In this document: positions 48,081 to 61,129 of the stretch, piece after piece
Layout of the letters: each line of letters begins with the position of its first letter
Numbering within the stretch: position 1 is the stretch's first letter
Source: Euonymus europaeus
Lineage: Eukaryota; Streptophyta; Magnoliopsida; Celastrales; Celastraceae
Assembly: GCA_963580455.1 (NCBI GenBank)
Contig: OY756972.1
Span: forward strand, 17,127,001-17,191,000
Length of the DNA stretch: 64,000 nt
Direction: 5' to 3'
Made by a program: the position numbers and the translations under genes
Notes under the pieces: generated by a model
What the model was told of the DNA's origin: nothing
What the model saw: only the letters and a program-made list of their open reading frames with translations
Databases searched by the model: none

Positions 48081-49671
48081 CTAAATCTCCGATGTAGAAG
48101 TCAAGCTCGCCACTAGACAGTCAGTATATCGTGGGTTGTCAAGAAAGTGTGAACATGTAACAACCCGCGACCCACAAAAACTAACTCGCCCAGATGGTGA
48201 TGTCAACGTGACCCTACGCTCTGTACAATCTATCACAGCATCATAGTCAGTCAACCAATCCAATCCAAGTATCACATCATAGTCAGTGAAATCCATAACA
48301 TATAAATCTGCTCGGAACTCGTGATCAGCAAATCGAAAAATACAACCCCTACAAATGCTCCTCACCACGGTACCTGACCCCAACGGAGAATCCACTACCA
48401 ATCTCCTATCCAAATCCGAAATCTCTAACCCCAATGCCTCAACAAAAGAGGTAGAAATAAACGAATGCATGACACCGGTATCAAATAAAACACGTGCCCA
48501 AGAACTGAAAAGTAAAACTCTACCTCCAATGAAATCACGATATGGTGCTGGCTCGGATGCAACTGCATAAACTCCAGCTCTCTGGCCCTGCCTCTGCTGC
48601 TGCTGCTGTCTCACTGGTGGTGCTGGAGGTCTGGCCCCTCTGCCTGCTGGAGCTCTAGGTGCTGGTGCTGCAAGTGCTGGGGCTCTCTGCCCTCTGCCTG
48701 ATGGTGCTGTACGACTCCTCGGACAATACCTCTGGATATGTCCTGGTAGTCCACAAGATAAACACAATGGGCTATCCGCCCTAGGACAGTCTGCTATCCT
48801 GTGTCCAGTATGACCACACGCATAGCAATATAATCCTGATATGGACCCCTGTCCCTGTCTTGGACCCTGATGTCCCTGTTGCGGACCCTGCTGTCCCTGT
48901 CTCTGAGAACTCTGCTGCTGACTCGGACGGTCCTGTCTCCTGTCCTGGAATCTCTGCACCTGATCCTGTCTGGGTCTCTGTCTCTGACCCTCAGTCCTCT
49001 GTCTACTACTGCTCCCTGAGGCAGAAGAAGTATCTCCGTACTTCCTCTTATGAAGCTCCCAATAATCCTGTGAATCAACCATGCTCCTCTCTATATCAAG
49101 TTCCCTATCAATGGACTCCCGGTAAGTACGAACCATCATCCCTGCTAAACGCTCTGAAATGCGGGGTTTCAGCCCGCGCTGAAATCTCAGTATCTTCTTC
49201 TCCTCAGTGGCAATGTACTCCTCTCCATATCGGTCAAGCTCCTCAAACCGTGCCTGATACTGTGACACCGTCATATCTCTACTCTGAATCAGCTCCAGAA
49301 ACTCCTTGACCTTCGCAACGCGAATGGCTTGGGGAACATACTGTGCTAGAAACAGTGTCTCAAACTCTGACCATGGCATCTCCATACTCTCTCTACCAAT
49401 AGTCATACTCTTCCACCAAACATAAGCATCATCCTCTAAAAATGCTGAAGCCAATAGAGCTCTCCTCTGATCAGGTATCCTGAGTGTCACCATCTGTCTC
49501 CTCAACTGTCGCAACCAATCCTCAGCTGCCTTAGGATCTATCACTCCTCGATACACTGGAGGTCTCGTCTTCCTCAGGTATCGGTAACTCAACCTCCTCA
49601 ATCGGATCAGGAATCTCGCCTCTACCCCGACCACGTCCACCCCGAACACGGGTACTACGTGCATCTACCAT
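48081..49671 (-). pseudogene. Gypsy gag-protease
   Basis: The natural start is the ATG at 49669-49671 (MVDARSTRVRGGRGRG, an Arg/Gly-rich N-terminus), but that frame closes after 47 codons, and the main gag frame (DPKAAEDWLRQLRRQM onward) is shifted. The frameshift lies near 49555. The capsid-type gag domain includes VWWKSM and the EFLELIQ block. A Gln/Arg-rich linker follows, then two CCHC zinc knuckles (CYACGHTGHRIADC and CLSCGLPGHIQRYC), then an aspartic protease with FDTGVMHSFI, where DTG is kept but the usual Ala-Ser is Val-Met. A TAG (48081-48083) stands between this and pol in the same frame. Confidence 0.88.
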
Positions 49672-49819
49672 GTCTAAAATAAACGTACCACTACATAAAT
49701 AAAATACCCCAAAGCATAAAAGAAAGAATAACTCACCAGATCAGCCGGGAAGCGCGTGATGTGTAGCTGGGGGAAAAACAAAAGAAACCGAATAACCACT
49801 CCAAAAACTAACTGACCTC

Positions 49820-49831
49820 CCTCTGATACCA
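49820..49831 (-). promoter_or_regulatory. Primer binding site of gypsy element
   Basis: On the minus strand TGGTATCAGAG follows the 5' LTR within a few bases, matching the initiator tRNA-Met primer site of many plant LTR elements. Confidence 0.8.
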
Positions 49832-49834
49832 AAC

Positions 49835-51037
49835 TGTCACGCCCCTCTCCCAGATAGGTGCAGATGAGCACCCATGAATCCCAGAGACGTGAACGGCAAG
49901 GAACTCCTCCGTTCCCCGAACCGGATTTACACCTCAAGCTACCCAAACACTACATAAGTAATCTCACATATCATAGAATATCATCATAATGAAGTTCTAT
50001 CCGGACTCTCGAGAAAAAACCAAACATCAGGAGGTGGGCCCCACAAAGGGATAAGTGGACCCCACCAGGATAATGGGCCCCACGGGAGGATATGTGGGGC
50101 CCACCAGGATAGTGGGCCCCGCAAGAGATACGATGCACAAAATGCCGCCAGTCGTACATATACCTCCAAACAAACAACATATAATCATAACAAATTGCAA
50201 TTGTGGGAATAAATCAAATAAGAGTAGAAACAGAGAAATTTCCAACCTCCGGGAATTTCACACCAATAGACAAATAGGAGTCCGTCGAATACGGAACCCC
50301 CGGAACCCCAAATAAGAAGTAGGGCAGAATCCCTACCTGAAATGTCGACTACGCTAATCTGTAGTACGTCCGAAATCCCAATCCGAAATCCTCAAATCAA
50401 CCTCCTGCATCGAAATACGGATACGTATACGCGACAGTGAAATTACGGAAAAGTCAACCAAAAGTCAACTCGGGTCAAAAGTCAAACCGGGTCAAAAAGT
50501 CAACTCGGGTAAAAAAGTCAAACCCGATCAAAGTCAACTCGGGTCAACCCGATCAAATAAGACGAACAATCTAATGGTACCTGTCTCGTTCCGAAATTCC
50601 TACTGAATCAACCGGGATCGAGCTTTGAAATCTTGAAAAACTGAAACTTCGCCGCCTGATTCCGCCGTCTACAGTGGTCCGATGACGATGATTCCGGTTG
50701 GGTTTTGCTCCTCTCTCCACAAGCTTCGTTTCGACACCTCACTTGCCCCAATCGGACCACAAACCCGAAAAACCCATATCAAATTTCTCTACCTCGCGTG
50801 TTTTGCTGGAAACTGCCTAGAAAATCTGGGTTATACCAGATTTTCACATAATTATCATTTTGCCCTTCGTTTTAATCTTAATTACTTAAACTTACATAAT
50901 TCGTAACAAATCCAATTCAACTCCGATTTCGGTGATTCTTGCGCCTATATTTTTCTAATAATATTTAGTATTTATTAAAAATATAAAATTTGAAAATTTA
51001 TTATATATATTTTTTAATTTGGGTTCGGTATATTACA
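49835..51037 (-). repeat. 5' LTR of gypsy element (1203 bp)
   Basis: TGTCACGCCCC...TATATTACA on the + strand. It contains tandem GTGGGCCCCAC-type repeats (50033-50125) and a run of GGTCAAA/AAGTCAA phrases (50450-50555). Confidence 0.85.
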
Positions 51038-51090
51038 ATAAATGACACCATTGACCTCACCCTACCCTACCATCTAAACATACCTAAAGA

Positions 51091-51235
51091 TAAGGTTGTA
51101 AAAATCGCTAGTTAGTCGCTAAGTGGTTCGCGGGGACTAAGGATTAATTGGATTAATCGGGGACTAGTCGGCGATTAATCAGATTAATCGTTTTGAGTTT
51201 TCTTAAATAATATATACATATATTCAATACATATC

Positions 51236-51269
<34 letters not shown>

Positions 51270-52146
51270 AAAAACACAAATAAATGAAAACATATCCAAT
51301 CAATATATCAATCAAATTTTTTTTAAAAAATCATAAATCATATGTTGAAGTTCAAAATTCAAATACATTCATTCAAGCACCAAGCTCAAATAAAAATCGT
51401 GTGATCATAATCATAAATCCATTAAAATCCAACATTTCACAAACAAATTACAAAAATAAAAGGATCATAAGTGCATAACTTATCGATAATTCAATATATC
51501 ATCCATCCAAGTTCAAGTTCGAGGCTTCAAGCCTCATTCTCAAAAATATCATTGTGCTCCTCCCCTAGAGGCATATCTATTTCTTCATCGAACATCTTTG
51601 TCATTGAATTGAACATACACCGAGTTGTTCAATCTCTGAGTTAAGTCTATTTCTCTTTTTAGTGTGCAGCTACAAGATAATGTGGTTCCAATTAGATGAA
51701 AAATATCAAAACAATCGCATAATGATAGAAAAACTCAAAAGTTTCTTACCCCTTCAAATGTAATCCAATTCCTCTCACAACCCAATGAACTTGAGGTCAA
51801 TAAGAGAATCCTAATTGCCATATTCTTCAAATTTGGAGTAGTACCACCATAGTTACTCCACCACTCAGCTAACATTCATTATGATAAAAAAACACTAATC
51901 AATTCTCATTTTTGAATTATGAACGATAAAGAAGAAAACATCGAGGAGTTTAAGAGTTAGGACTTACTGGGATTGAACTCATTGACATTCTTACTTTCAT
52001 AAGCATTAATGTCAACACAGATCCAACGATGCATAAATATTTGATGGAAACAAAAAATAAAACTCAAACTGAAAAAATGTAAAATTTTTAGATCATTCGA
52101 TATAAACTCAAAATATTTGATTTAATTCAAACAAAAAAAATGTCGG
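51091..52146 (-). mobile_element. hAT transposon remnant in unit D/E
   Basis: Same remnant as around the Tat/Ogre-like element, but with an uninterrupted intron (empty site near 51735). The transposase tail exon is deleted: about 230 bp are missing at about 51590, as is a second small piece. The exon with TPNLNNMAIRILL-type coding lies at about 51750-51880. A TG run is at 51249-51268. Confidence 0.65.
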
Positions 52147-52399
52147 TCAGATTCAATAATATACCATTCATTTTGATCCATCTTCCAATATATGAGTCGA
52201 TAGCAAAGTGTAAAATTCTTGTTGTTTATTGGATTCATCTTCCCGTTTGTGGGTAGGCAATAAAGTTCCAAATGTCTCAATAGGAAACTTTGAATGAATC
52301 GATCAGTTTTGTACAATGACAATTCACAAATACTATATATATATATATGGACAAGCATATTGATTATCTCAAATTAATTCACCAAAGTCAAAATACCTA
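52147..52399 (+). promoter_or_regulatory. Promoter of copy E (shortened type)
   Basis: As before C: one CAAT module and a TATA run (52333-52348), fused upstream to hAT DNA at GTCAGATTCAATAATATA. Confidence 0.55.
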
Positions 52400-53647
52400 A
52401 TGAAGTTTTTAATTTTTTCTTTGTTGGTATTCTTGGTCGTTGAAGAAACTACTTCTGCTTTATCTCTGAACCAGAGTGAATATGAAGAAGCTATCATGGC
52501 TTTGAGAATGATGAACAAGCCCGCTCTGCTAACTATGGAGGTAACTATATATTAAGAAAACTATACTTATTCAGTTATTGTTATCTATGTGTAAAGAATA
52601 TATATATATATATATATATGTATTGTCATTTACTTTAGTTGAAGAGAATTACTTTAACACTTGATCCATCTATGCAGAGTTTAGATGGAGATCTCATTGA
52701 TTGTATTGATAAAAGAAAGCAACCAACTTTTAATCACCCTCCTCTTCTAAAGAATCATAAAATTCAGGTAATAAAACTATTAGTAGATATATAGTTCATT
52801 TTTTTGTGTGATGATTTTAATAAGTAATTTTTATTTAAACTAATTGACAGAGTATGCCTAAAGAATGGATGACAATGAATAAAGAAGAGTCGAAGAGTAG
52901 GAGGACTAATACAATATCTCAAGTTTGGCACAAAAATGGGACAAGATGTCCTAAGGGCACTATTCCTATGCGTCGAATCACTGTAGATGATATTGTGAGA
53001 TACAATTCTGTATCAAAATTTGGAAACAAGAAACATTCTCTCTATCATCAACTTACGAGGCACACTAACAAAATGGTACCTTTTTCTTATATATTTTTTC
53101 AGGCTAACAAAATGGTACTTGCAATGAGATTATTATTATTGTCACCTAGATAATATTAATTGTACCTTCATTTATTTATTTTGGATTGGTTGCATATATA
53201 ATCAAAGTACGCAATAGCTACCTACTCTGCATCAGGAAACATAAATGGTGTAGCAAAAAGTGTGAAGAGAGTTAAAGGAGAGATAAATGTGTGGAATCCA
53301 AGGGTTGATGGAGGTAGCATAAGTGTTTCCCAGATATCGGTCATATCAGGACCAAAGGACAGTTTTAATGCTATTGAAACTGGATGGCAAGTCAGTATTA
53401 ATTTATTTTTAATAAAATTAAGATATATCATATTTCAAGTAATAAAATATATGTTCTACAAAAATATTTTCCTTCTCTGCCACTTAGGTAAATCATCAAC
53501 TCTATGGTGACACTGTAACGCCCCAAACCGGGAGCGCTACCGATGACGTCACTAGTCTCCTAAAGACTTCCTCTCACGTCAACCTAACACGGATTCTACC
53601 GAAAATCTGGCAGCATCTCCCCGTAAATCGGAGAATGCCAACCTGTG

Positions 53648-53691
<44 letters not shown>

Positions 53692-55594
53692 TAAATAAAT
53701 CTCAATCCACAACCTAGCAGGGCCTCAGGCCAGCTAACCACATTCACACTCTAGGCAGGGCCTCAGGCCACCTAATCACATGCAAGATACGTAAAAGAAA
53801 AAAATCATCCATCACATAATCTCGGTACGAGATTATGTTCAACATCCAGAACATAGTTCCATAATCTCGGTACGAGAGTCCCGGTTTAACGGCGCAGCTC
53901 TCGACCGTTCATCATCCTCTTCATAAAGTAAAAGAAAGATAAATACTTAATCCATTAAACCAATCTAAGTACTAAATGTACTAGATAACAAGAGTTTTCA
54001 CATGGTCAAGAACCTAAGCTCCAAGGTGGCGTTTCCATGTCACGTCTCCACCTACTGATCCGTCGGCTGGACATTCGTACCAGATTCACCTGAAGATCGT
54101 AGAAAAGAAATAGGGTGAGCAGAAGGCTCAGTAGGGAAATAAAGATTTAACGAGATAATCCGGCTAAATTGGAAAACATGGCATAATGCAGCAACATGAC
54201 ATTTATTATGAGCACATTAATAATAAACAACAACTTCATCAATATATGGTCCCTCTTGGCATTTTTCAACGGATGTCCGGTATATCATCGGAAACCTTGA
54301 CACTGCCCCTAGACCACATAGATGTCACCTCATGAGACATCCGACATGGTTATATGACCGAACTCTTAATTAGCTCTCCAGCCATAAGACGTTGGTCTCG
54401 TCCCGCCCTCGGACTCCCACATCCACACATAACTCTTATAGGAACTACGAGCCCGTGCCCGCAACTCCTAATGCATCTAATGAGCATGTCCAATATGCAA
54501 GAATAAACATATATATAAAAATCCTATATACATACGTAACTACGTGATGCATGTTTGAGAATAAATTATACTTGATAGATGATCAAACATGTATTCGGTT
54601 ATGCAATAACTTCAATAATAACATTCATGGCTCGTTCTTCCTAGGAAGCAATCCAGGCAAGAACTCAAATCAAAGAACAATGAAGGATTACCAACCGCTC
54701 TTTAGAATGAAATGAGAAATCTCCAAGGAATGTTATAAAAGGGTAAGAATCCCTACCTCGTTATCCAAGCAATAATAGAAAATGCTACTACCAATTTCCG
54801 ATTTAGGGTTCCGACTTCCCCAAACCTAATAAAGAAGCAAAGTCGAACCCCGTATAATGTCAAAACATAACCAACCTCATATATATATATGAAATAAATT
54901 CAATAAACATTGAAATCGAACATTTCTTTCAACTAGGCCATATTAGCCTAAAATGTGCAATCGCACTCCTTTATATCTACCCATTCCAAATTAACAATTT
55001 CAAGTCTCCTAATATATATTATTAAACCCCCATATGAAATTCCAAGTTCAAATTCTTACTTGAACCTCGTAAACCCCAAGTTTCCCTCTTAGGTTTACAC
55101 TAACACCCTATCGATTCCTTAACGGAATCGTCTCAAATTTGGAGGGTAGGTTACCTACTCCTAAATCACCAACATATCCAAAATTAAGCCTCAAACTCGA
55201 ACCCAATCAACGGAATCGAAGAAATTCGTTCCTTAGGCACCCATTTTCTAAAAATGCATATAATCTCTTTAACTTCCATTTTTAAACCACAAGTTTACTC
55301 ATTCTCGTACTCTTATCACATTTCTAACATGAATGACAGAGAAATTGAACAAAATCATGAAAATTTCGAAATATATCCTTACCTCTTTTAAGAGCCAAAT
55401 AAACCCAAAGTCTTCCTTGAACCTTCAACCTTCAACATTGCTTAAATCTCCACTCAAAACTAAGTTCCTAGCTCTCCTTCCTCCCTCTTTCTCCTTCTCC
55501 CACTCTTTCTTCTTCTCTCTTTTCCTTCTCTGTCGCTCGTGGTTTCTGTTTGTGGCTTTCGGCCAAACCAATTTTTATTTTTTTTTGTTTAAAC

Positions 55595-55621
55595 AATGGT
55601 GCTGGCCCGGCCAGCACCATT
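55595..55621. repeat. Near-perfect palindrome in solo LTR (E)
   Basis: Same AATGGTGCTGGCC / GGCCAGCACCATT palindrome as in C. Confidence 0.8.
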
Positions 55622-55670
55622 CATTTAATAATTTTTTTTATATATATAAACTATATATTACAATATAACT

Positions 55671-55706
55671 CCACTTCGGTGGAGTCATTTGACTCCACCG
55701 AAGTGG
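55671..55706. repeat. 16-bp stem-loop in solo LTR (E)
   Basis: Same perfect stem CCACTTCGGTGGAGTC with loop ATTT as in C. Confidence 0.85.
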
Positions 55707-56686
55707 GGTCAATATATATATATATACTATACTATGTATTTGTATCCATATATATATAATATATATATATATAATTAGTTAACACTTTTATGTTTATTCA
55801 ATGTTTCACTCCTATTAATTATATTTAATTTATGACTCACTCATTTTTAATCAACCTTAGTCCAATTCTTGATATATATATTTTTCGAACCCGAATTTAC
55901 ACTTAAATTTTATTTCTATCTTTTTGGGTCAGGGTATTACAGACACAATGACACGATTCTTCGTATATTGGACCGTAAGTTGGTGCATTATTATAAACAT
56001 GATTTATTTCTTAAAAACTTTTACATACACATTTATCTAATTTCTTCAAAATTACACACAGACAGATGCAGATCAGGCAACAGGATGTTACGATACTCGT
56101 TGTTCAGGATTTGTACAAACAAGTGTTGATACTGTAGTGGGAGGTGCATATGACACGACATCAACTTATGAGGGAACACAATATGCTATCGATCTTGAAA
56201 TTAGACTGGTAATTAATAGCTAAAAGCTAATTTGGCGGGTTTGATGCATTAATCCACATGCAATTGTAAACCTATTCACATAATTTCGGTGGTTAACTTA
56301 ATTAGGACCCAAGGGATGGAAATTGGTGGTTGAAGCATAATGATAGAGACTTGGGGTATTGGCCAGCCACTCTCTTTAATCACATGCAAAGTTCAGCCAA
56401 ACACGTCACTTAGGGTGGTCTGGTGACAAACGCCGAACCCCAAGGTACACCCACTCGGACAGATATGGGGTCCGGCTACTTCGCCGGTGCGGGAAGGGAC
56501 AAGGCAAGTTGTGTTAACGACTTAAGAGTAGCGATCAATGATGGCAACCTTGATCCGGTGCCTCTCAACGAGCTTCCAACTATGATGACCAATGATCAAT
56601 GTTACAACATCACCAAACACCACTATTTAGGTATCACTTACTTATTCTATGGAGGGTCAGGCCAACGGAGTCCAACATGCCACTAA

Positions 56687-57406
56687 TGGCGAAATTTGTT
56701 ATTAGCATATTATATGTGCGTTCATAAGTCACTATCCATGGATGTATGGGTGAAATATATTTACGGGGCATTTAGTTCATAATTCAACGAGTATAACGAT
56801 CGAGCTTCTTCGCTGCGGGTTTCTTCTTGATTGCGCAAGTTCTGCTACTGCGGTCCTGGTCTGAAGTATCCTTTTGCATTCCTTGGCTGTGCTTTTGATT
56901 TTGTTATGTTTTTATCTGTCTCGATTTGGTGTGGGTTCTATTTTGCACTTAAAATTGCTCTGCAGGTTGTATTCTGCCTGGTTAAGGTCGTGGCTTGGGT
57001 TGTGCCTAGCTTTGGTGCTTACCTTAATTACTCTAATTTCTCAATTAATAAATTTGTCCGTTTATCAAAGAAAAGAGAGTGTTAGTGTGAGTGTGAGTCG
57101 AGTATGACAATGTATAAGTGTGGGTTTAACATATAACGAGCGTGGGAATGTTAATAGCTAGTAAAATATTAATATCATCCTTTTTTCTTTTTGAAAATTA
57201 AACATAATATTTTCTTATATTTTTAAATTAAGTAATTTTATATTATGATTTTGTATAATATTCAAGGTGCTCGGTGTAACTTTGTCATTATGGAATGAAT
57301 GTTGGCCTATGAGGATTTACTCCCCCATTTTTTTAAAAAAAAAATACTTTGTTTTTTACAAAATTAGCTACAAAAAAAGAAAAGTAAAAAAACTCATACA
57401 ATCCCA
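56687..57406. other. 3' flank of copy E
   Basis: Long flank type, as after A and C, with the conserved GC-richer segment (about 56775-57115). No recognised gene. Confidence 0.6.
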
Positions 57407-57584
57407 GTTTGGTAAAGCATAATAGAGATTTATGTTTCTTTTCTAAATTCACAAGCTTATACGTACTTCATTTATGCTTCAATACTCATGCGAAAGGTGT
57501 ACAGCTTAATACCTCTACTAGTACTTTAAATATCCTTAGTAATAATTTAACAGTTTATATGCTATTATTTCAGCTCTACCAAAC
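57407..57584. mobile_element. 178-bp MITE, copy 5
   Basis: Same ends and length as the other copies, with one change in the left terminal repeat (GGTAAAGC). Confidence 0.75.
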
Positions 57585-57954
57585 ACAAGCATAATATGAC
57601 TGTAAACTTTTATAAAATTTCAAATTAATTTCAAAGCACACGTTCCTATTCACATTGCGCTAGTACCATAATTAGGATTTGATTAGTTGCCATATAATTC
57701 AAGGTTTGTTAATTTACAAATTTTGGGAAACAACTACAAAATATGCTTCTCCAACCTGATGTTTTGTTTTATTTGGGATAGTTACACTAGGAACCCTTAT
57801 ATTTATTAGATAGTAAAATTATGTTAATTAAGTATTTTTTTTAATAATTGGTTTACTCTATTAAAATATTTATAAAATTAATCAAATCAATTCAAATTAA
57901 TTTCTTATTGATAGCCATAGTATGCTAAATACCTTTATTTTATGTAATATTAAA

Positions 57955-58066
57955 ATTCACTTTATTTATTTGAATAAATTATGTTTATCATTTTATATGA
58001 AAAATGAAATATTCACTTTATTTATTTGAATAAAATATGTTTATCATTTAATATGAAAAATGAAAT
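57955..58066. repeat. Tandem duplication 2 x 56 bp
   Basis: Same dimer as after the other genes; 57585-58652 otherwise AT-rich with no gene. Confidence 0.85.
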
Positions 58067-58652
58067 ATTGACATAAGCATCTTTTATTTTATATGGTATA
58101 TAAATTGGTGTGTATAATTTGACTTACACAAGAAAGATAAATTCATAAGTTCCTATCGAATATATGTAAATGATTACAGCTAAGATGGAATTGGGCGAAC
58201 CACCAACATGGTTGTGGTATAGTATTTCAGTGTACCTATCTTGGTTACGTAAAATGGTATAACTTTAACTTACTATTTTAGTACACTTGAAGTGTATTAA
58301 TCAGGACTATGTGTGAGTCAATTTTTCAAGTATGACTATATAAAATTAAAATTGTACACTCACATTGACATTATGGAATTGTTCATCATCTTAATTTATT
58401 AAAATTATTGGTATATATGCATTTAATGTATGAGAATTTGATTTATTAAAGATTGAAGTCTTTTAGAACAAGCCAATATACACTAAATGAATTGGGTTAC
58501 CGCACTAAATGTACATAGGATGGAAAATAATTTGTTAATAAAATTCACGTTCAATCATGGATTGATGAAACCCTATTGAGAATGCTTATAGGATTTGAGA
58601 TTGTGTTAAAACCATTTAGTTGAATTTTAATTAATCTGACACATACAAAAAG

Positions 58653-60745
58653 TTGTTTAATTACTCCCAAGTATATGAATGCTTCTAGGATTGACATCAT
58701 TAAATCTTAAACTGGATATCAGATAAAATACTTCCTTATGACCTATTTAAGTTGCCCTCTTTCCAATGCTAGGAAAAGAATATGCCTTTTTGATAAATTA
58801 ATTGAGAAATTCAAAAATCAATTGTTCAATTGGAGTACCACAATGCTCTCTACAGACGGAAGACTCATTCTCATAAAACATGTTCTAAATTCTTTCTCAA
58901 GCTTTCTATTTTTTGTCCTTGATCCTCCAAGAAAAGTAATACATCAATTAAATACATTGTATGCTGATTTTTTTTTGGGCAGCTATGAGTTTTGAAAAAG
59001 ATTGCACTGGATTTCATGGGATAAAATCAGTAGACCATTTAATGAAGGAGGATTACGCATTAGGAGTTTCTCTGAAATGATTCAAGCTTTAGATTGTAGG
59101 CTGTGGTGGAAGTTTAGAACCTCAAAATCAATGTGGTACTCTTTCATGAACCAAAAATATTTGTAGTAAATTACATCCCTCAATTGCCCCTACAAATGGA
59201 TCTTCCTCTTGGAAAAGACTATGTAGAGTTAGATCTTTAATGCAAAATATTGTGTCTTACCTTTTAGGGAATGGCAATATTAACATTTGGACATATAATT
59301 TTCAGTTAACCCTTCTTGGCCAATTCATATTACGGATTACTATTTTAACCATGCTTGGAACTTAAATTTCATGAGAACTCTATTGCCTGAAGAGGTGATT
59401 CAGAAAATTATTAAAGAAAATGTGATTCTAACGAATAATGCTGATAAAATGATTTGGAATCTGGATGTCAATCGTGATTTCACTGTTAAATCAGTTTGGA
59501 AGGTTTCTAGAAAGAGCTTGATTTACATACCTATTTTTGATTATATATGGCATCCCTCCATACCAACAAAAGTTTCTATTTTCATGTGGAAAGTTCTGCA
59601 TAATAAGCTCCCTCATGATGATAACCTGAAAAGAAAGGGAATAAATTTAGCCTCAAAATGCCATTGTTGTAGTATTTCAAATGTTGAATCTGCCACTCAT
59701 ATTTTTGTTCAAAGTTCTTTTGCTTGTCAGGTTTGAAAATCTTTTGCTAACATTTTTGGGTTGAACTATAGACATGACATTTTAAATGTTTTGCTTGCCG
59801 AGTGGTGGAGAATTGGTAGGAAACAGTCTGTTTTGGGAGCATTTTCTATGTTGATTCCTGCAACAATTTGCTAGAACTTATGGAAGGCAAGGAACAAATG
59901 CAGTTACGAAAATAAAGCAATATCTGCTGATGTCATTATACTTATAACTATGGATCAAATTAGATTGTGCTTACCAAGTCACTCAAAAAAGTATAAGATT
60001 CAGCTAAATGATCCTTTTTTGTATACTTTATTCAATATTCCTTCTTAGCAAAAAAAAAAGTTGCAGGCCAGTAATCCTCCATTGGATTCCCCCTCCCCGA
60101 AATATAGTTAAAATCAATTGTGATGGGAGTTCTTTAGGAAACCCAGGGCATGCAGGTGGTGGAGGAATTATAAGAGATCACTTAGGTAATTTTAGAGGTG
60201 GATTCTCAAAGGCCAAAATGCCATTTCTTTTGCGGAATTGAAAGCCATTTATGATGGCATCATGTTGGCTCTATCCTTGGGTTATAATTATATGCTTATT
60301 GAGTCTGATTCCTTAGTGGTCATTAGTATTCTTTCTTCTGCTACAAAATGTCCTTGAAGTTTGTTCTATTTGAAACAAACAATTTACATCATCATTAAGA
60401 ATTGTCAGGTGCATTTTCAACATGCTTTTTGTGAGATTAACGTGGTTACTGACTGTATGGCTACAAAAGCCTCCAATAGTAGAATTTCAAAAAAAAAATC
60501 AAATTAAGTGATTTTCCTCGAAAAGCAAAAGGGCTCCTGAAAATGGATCAGATGGGAGTTCCTGTCCCGAGAATGAAATCTTAGCTTGTATCTTTAGATC
60601 TTATTGCTTTGTTTTGTTTCCTTTAAATCTTATTGGTGTTTTTTCTCATTTTTATGAGTTAGGTTTTCAAGCCCCCTGTTGTGAACCCCAGGAGGGGGGT
60701 TTTTCTTCTCCACTTATGATATACAATAAATCTTTGTAAAAAAAA
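58653..60745 (+). mobile_element. 5'-truncated L1-type LINE, copy 3
   Basis: Same 5' junction and domains as copy 2, with extra damage: the reverse transcriptase fragment stops at 58995 (a TTTTGA change) and a TAG follows at 59164-59166. zf-RVT 59371-59736, RNase H start 60008-60241, poly(A) 60738-60745. Confidence 0.88.
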
Positions 60746-60784
60746 CTAAGAGACAAATGTTGAGAAACAAAATAATTTATAGTG

Positions 60785-61129
60785 CAATTCTCTTATGTGC
60801 ACTTAATCTTTTGGGGCGAAATATATTTTTCAAAATTTTCAAAAAATTTGAAAATTTTATTTTGAATTTGATCGGTTATACGAATCAAATAATATATTTT
60901 TTGTTTGAAACAAAAAAACAAATTCAACAAGAAAAGTGCATGATAATTCTAGATTGTTGGATATAAAACACAAAACATTTCATCCACTTTTCATATTCAT
61001 TTGATTTTTGTTTCGACCAAAAAACAAGTTATTAGATTCTTATAATCGATCGATCACAAAAATAAAATTTTCAAATTTTTTGAATAAATGCCTTGCACCC
61101 CAGAAGATTAAGTGCACATAAGAAAATTG
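60785..61129. mobile_element. 345-bp foldback MITE, copy 3
   Basis: Same whole-length hairpin as copies 1 and 2. Confidence 0.8.

Larger units (their letters stand above)
45418..51037 (-). mobile_element. Ty3/gypsy LTR retrotransposon, degraded (5.6 kb)
   Basis: Flanked by ATAAA duplications (45413-45417, 51038-51042); the empty site is visible in unit B (14575-14590). Genes are on the minus strand in gag-protease-reverse transcriptase-RNase H-integrase order, as in gypsy elements. The 5' LTR (right) is complete; the 3' LTR (left) keeps only about 210 bp fused to integrase. No chromodomain remains, probably lost in that deletion. The integrase wording (FHPQTDGQSERTIQ, PLVEFVYNNSYQ) is typical of Tekay/Del-type chromoviruses. 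Confidence 0.9.
53514..55941 (-). mobile_element. Solo LTR of a gypsy-type element in exon 5 of copy E (2428 bp)
   Basis: TGTAACGCCCC...GTATTACA with GACAC at 53509-53513 and 55942-55946. Orthologous to the LTR in C. It keeps about 50 bp (54123-54172) that C lost, and has longer AT runs (53656-53689). Confidence 0.85.
52400..56686 (+). pseudogene. Neprosin-family gene, copy E, split by solo LTR and with a stop
   Basis: Exons by homology: 52400-52540, 52639-52767, 52851-53075, 53208-53390, 53488-53513 continuing at 55947-55974, 56062-56208 and 56306-56686. The exon 1 donor is intact (GTAACT), unlike C. Exon 2 has one extra Pro codon (HPPLLK). Exon 5 is interrupted by a 2.4-kb solo LTR at the same base and with the same GACAC duplication as C. 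Exon 7 has TAG at 56411-56413 in place of the Trp of Trp-Gly-Gly-Leu. Exon 6 has Ser for Pro in the CPGF motif. The exon 3 donor region is duplicated as in C. The 5' exons could still give a truncated, secreted activation-peptide product; that is inference. Confidence 0.88.

Noticed and set aside
48860..49309. Plus-strand 149-codon frame over gypsy gag
   Set aside because: Antisense to the Gln/Arg-rich gag linker and zinc knuckles; low-complexity composition.
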